Positions 36,082-37,254 of a stretch of DNA of 37,254 nucleotides are shown piece by piece. The first letter of the stretch is position 1. Each line of letters starts with the position of its first letter. Source of the stretch: Prochlorococcus sp. HOT208_60m_808M21. GTDB taxonomy: Bacteria > Cyanobacteriota > Cyanobacteriia > PCC-6307 > Cyanobiaceae. The position numbers were made by a program, and so were the translations under genes. Where the stretch lies: assembly GCA_002026005.1 (NCBI GenBank), contig MWOX01000147.1, positions 1 to 37,254 of the forward strand, given 5' to 3'. The notes beneath the pieces were generated by a model. That model had not been told where the DNA came from and did not search any database. It was given only the letters and a program-made list of their open reading frames with translations.

Positions 36082-37254
36082 CAACTTCTTAGTGATCTAG
36101 AACGTTGCAATATAGATAAAACAAATCCAATAGATATAAAATTAGTTACCAATGACGTTCGACCATAGCTCATAAAAGGAAGAGGAATCCCTGTAACTGG
36201 TCCTAATCCAATAGTCATAAATAAATTAATAATTATTTGAAATAAAAAAGTTGAGGCTATTCCAACAACAATTAGAGATTCAAAGTTAGTCCTAGCAATT
36301 GTTGCAGTATTAATAAGTTTTTTAATCAAAAAAAAGAACAAAAATAAAACTAAAGCGCACCCTACGAATCCTAATTCTTCCCCTAAAGCACTGAATATAA
36401 AATCAGTATGTTGTTCAGGTATAAATTGCAAATTAGTCAGCTTACCTTGTAGCAAACCAGTCCCAAATAATCCTCCAGAACCAATTGCAATTTGACTCTG
36501 TATCAAATGATATCCGCCACCTAGTGGATCTCTATTTGGATCTAAAAATAAAACTAATCTATCTTTTTGATATTCTTTTAAGCCATATTTCCACAAAATT
36601 GGTGTAAATTTTGCCATTAACAAATGGATCGAAATAGCGAGAGCAGAAAAAATAATTTTCTTTTTTGAAGATCTATAAGCAAGGTAACCTATAACTGGAA
36701 TCCAGAAAATAAGAAGAGTTGGTAAGGTTAGATATAATATAGATGTGATAATAAGAAATACTACTATCAAAATCCACTCTATGGGCATTTGCGACCAATA
36801 GAGCATCACACCTGTCAAAACAATTAAAACTAAAGAGGTACCTAAGTCCGGTTGAAAGAAAATTAATAACCAAGGAATAACCACTACTAATAAGGGCAAT
36901 ACTAAATCTCTTATTGATAGAATTATTTTTTTTTCGAGTACTGAAGCAAGAGTTAATACAGTACTAAGTTTAGCTACCTCTGAAGGCTGAAAAGAAAAGA
37001 TTCCCAAGCTTAGCCATCTTTGAGCTCCAGAAACTGAAATACCAAAAAAATAAATTAGTAATAAGGATATTAAAGTACACAAATAAAATGGAACCACATA
37101 CTTTCTCAGTCTCTCTAACGGTATATAAGAAATAAAAAATGCTAAGAAATAACCTAAAAAACCAGTTACGATATGACTTAAATAGTTCGATACTAAAAAT
37201 TCACCCTGAATACTTTTTATCAATAAACCCGAAATAATAACTAAAAACAGGGGA
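36081..37254 (-). CDS. rodA: RodA/MrdB cell-wall glycosyltransferase (SEDS family), N-terminus cut by window edge
   Basis: RodA polymerises peptidoglycan glycan strands during elongation, with a class B penicillin-binding protein. The visible 391 residues hold about ten TM helices and SEDS motifs: SGAQRWLSLGIFSFQPSE, PDLGTSLVL, DPNRDPLGGGYHLIQSQIAI, GSGGLFGTGL, PEQHTDFIFSALGEELGFVG and GIPLPFMSYGRTSL. The frame stays open past the TTG at 37223 to the window edge, and PLFLVIISGLLIKSIQGEF matches the first RodA helix, so the true start is outside. It is RodA rather than FtsW by the EQHTDFIF motif. It overlaps the kinase gene by one base. Confidence 0.95.
   Translation of the reverse strand, partial: PLFLVIISGLLIKSIQGEFLVSNYLSHIVTGFLGYFLAFFISYIPLERLRKYVVPFYLCTLISLLLIYFFGISVSGAQRWLSLGIFSFQPSEVAKLSTVLTLASVLEKKIILSIRDLVLPLLVVVIPWLLIFFQPDLGTSLVLIVLTGVMLYWSQMPIEWILIVVFLIITSILYLTLPTLLIFWIPVIGYLAYRSSKKKIIFSALAISIHLLMAKFTPILWKYGLKEYQKDRLVLFLDPNRDPLGGGYHLIQSQIAIGSGGLFGTGLLQGKLTNLQFIPEQHTDFIFSALGEELGFVGCALVLFLFFFLIKKLINTATIARTNFESLIVVGIASTFLFQIIINLFMTIGLGPVTGIPLPFMSYGRTSLVTNFISIGFVLSILQRSRSLRS

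Overview
The window is a compact, AT-rich stretch of a marine picocyanobacterial chromosome. It most likely comes from a high-light Prochlorococcus: very low GC, tiny intergenic gaps, and photosynthesis genes (ndhN, psaD, a CAAD/CURT1-type thylakoid protein) beside the clock/redox gene ldpA, cyanobacterial-type gshA and a cyanobacterial LexA box before recA. Assignment to genus rests on protein recognition, not on a database search. I see no insertion sequence, prophage, CRISPR array or rRNA gene.

Positions 1-13369 (minus strand) hold one long ribosomal-protein supercluster. In transcription order it is rplC, rplD, rplW, rplB, rpsS, rplV, rpsC, rplP, rpmC, rpsQ, rplN, rplX, rplE, rpsH, rplF, rplR, rpsE, rplO, secY, adk, rpmJ, rpsM, rpsK, rpoA, rplQ and truA, which is cut by the left edge. 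Many neighbours overlap by ATGA or TAATG, and several have Shine-Dalgarno sequences inside the preceding gene. Two places stand out: a 74-nt spacer with a hairpin just before rplE, and a run of 15 C (coding strand) between rpsK and rpoA.

Positions 13370-17305 (plus strand) start with a divergent regulatory region that carries a terminator-like hairpin. It is followed by ndhN-ldpA, tRNA-Gln(TTG), a HAD-family hydrolase gene and recA behind a perfect LexA operator.

Positions 17306-28013 are a mosaic of single genes on alternating strands: DUF2839, a degenerate DinG-like helicase, tyrA, a CrtD-like desaturase, a fructosamine-kinase-like gene, a CAAD protein, MoeB-rhodanese, a tandem-duplicated CobO/BtuR adenosyltransferase, LarE-like, speD, recF and tRNA-Arg(CCG). 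Convergent pairs are 2-15 nt apart or overlap. The recF reading frame appears broken by one base in an A8T7 homopolymer just after its start, so the P-loop lies upstream of any in-frame ATG.

Positions 28014-37254 (minus strand) hold rodA (cut by the right edge), a soluble histidine kinase with a degenerate ATPase domain, psaD, trpE, gshA, ppc and a GNAT-like gene, probably in several short transcription units.

No wholly new multi-gene system is evident. The best leads are the recF homopolymer frameshift (slippage or sequence error), the C15 tract before rpoA, the inactive-looking DinG homologue, the fused double CobO and the two candidate ribosomal-protein leader structures.
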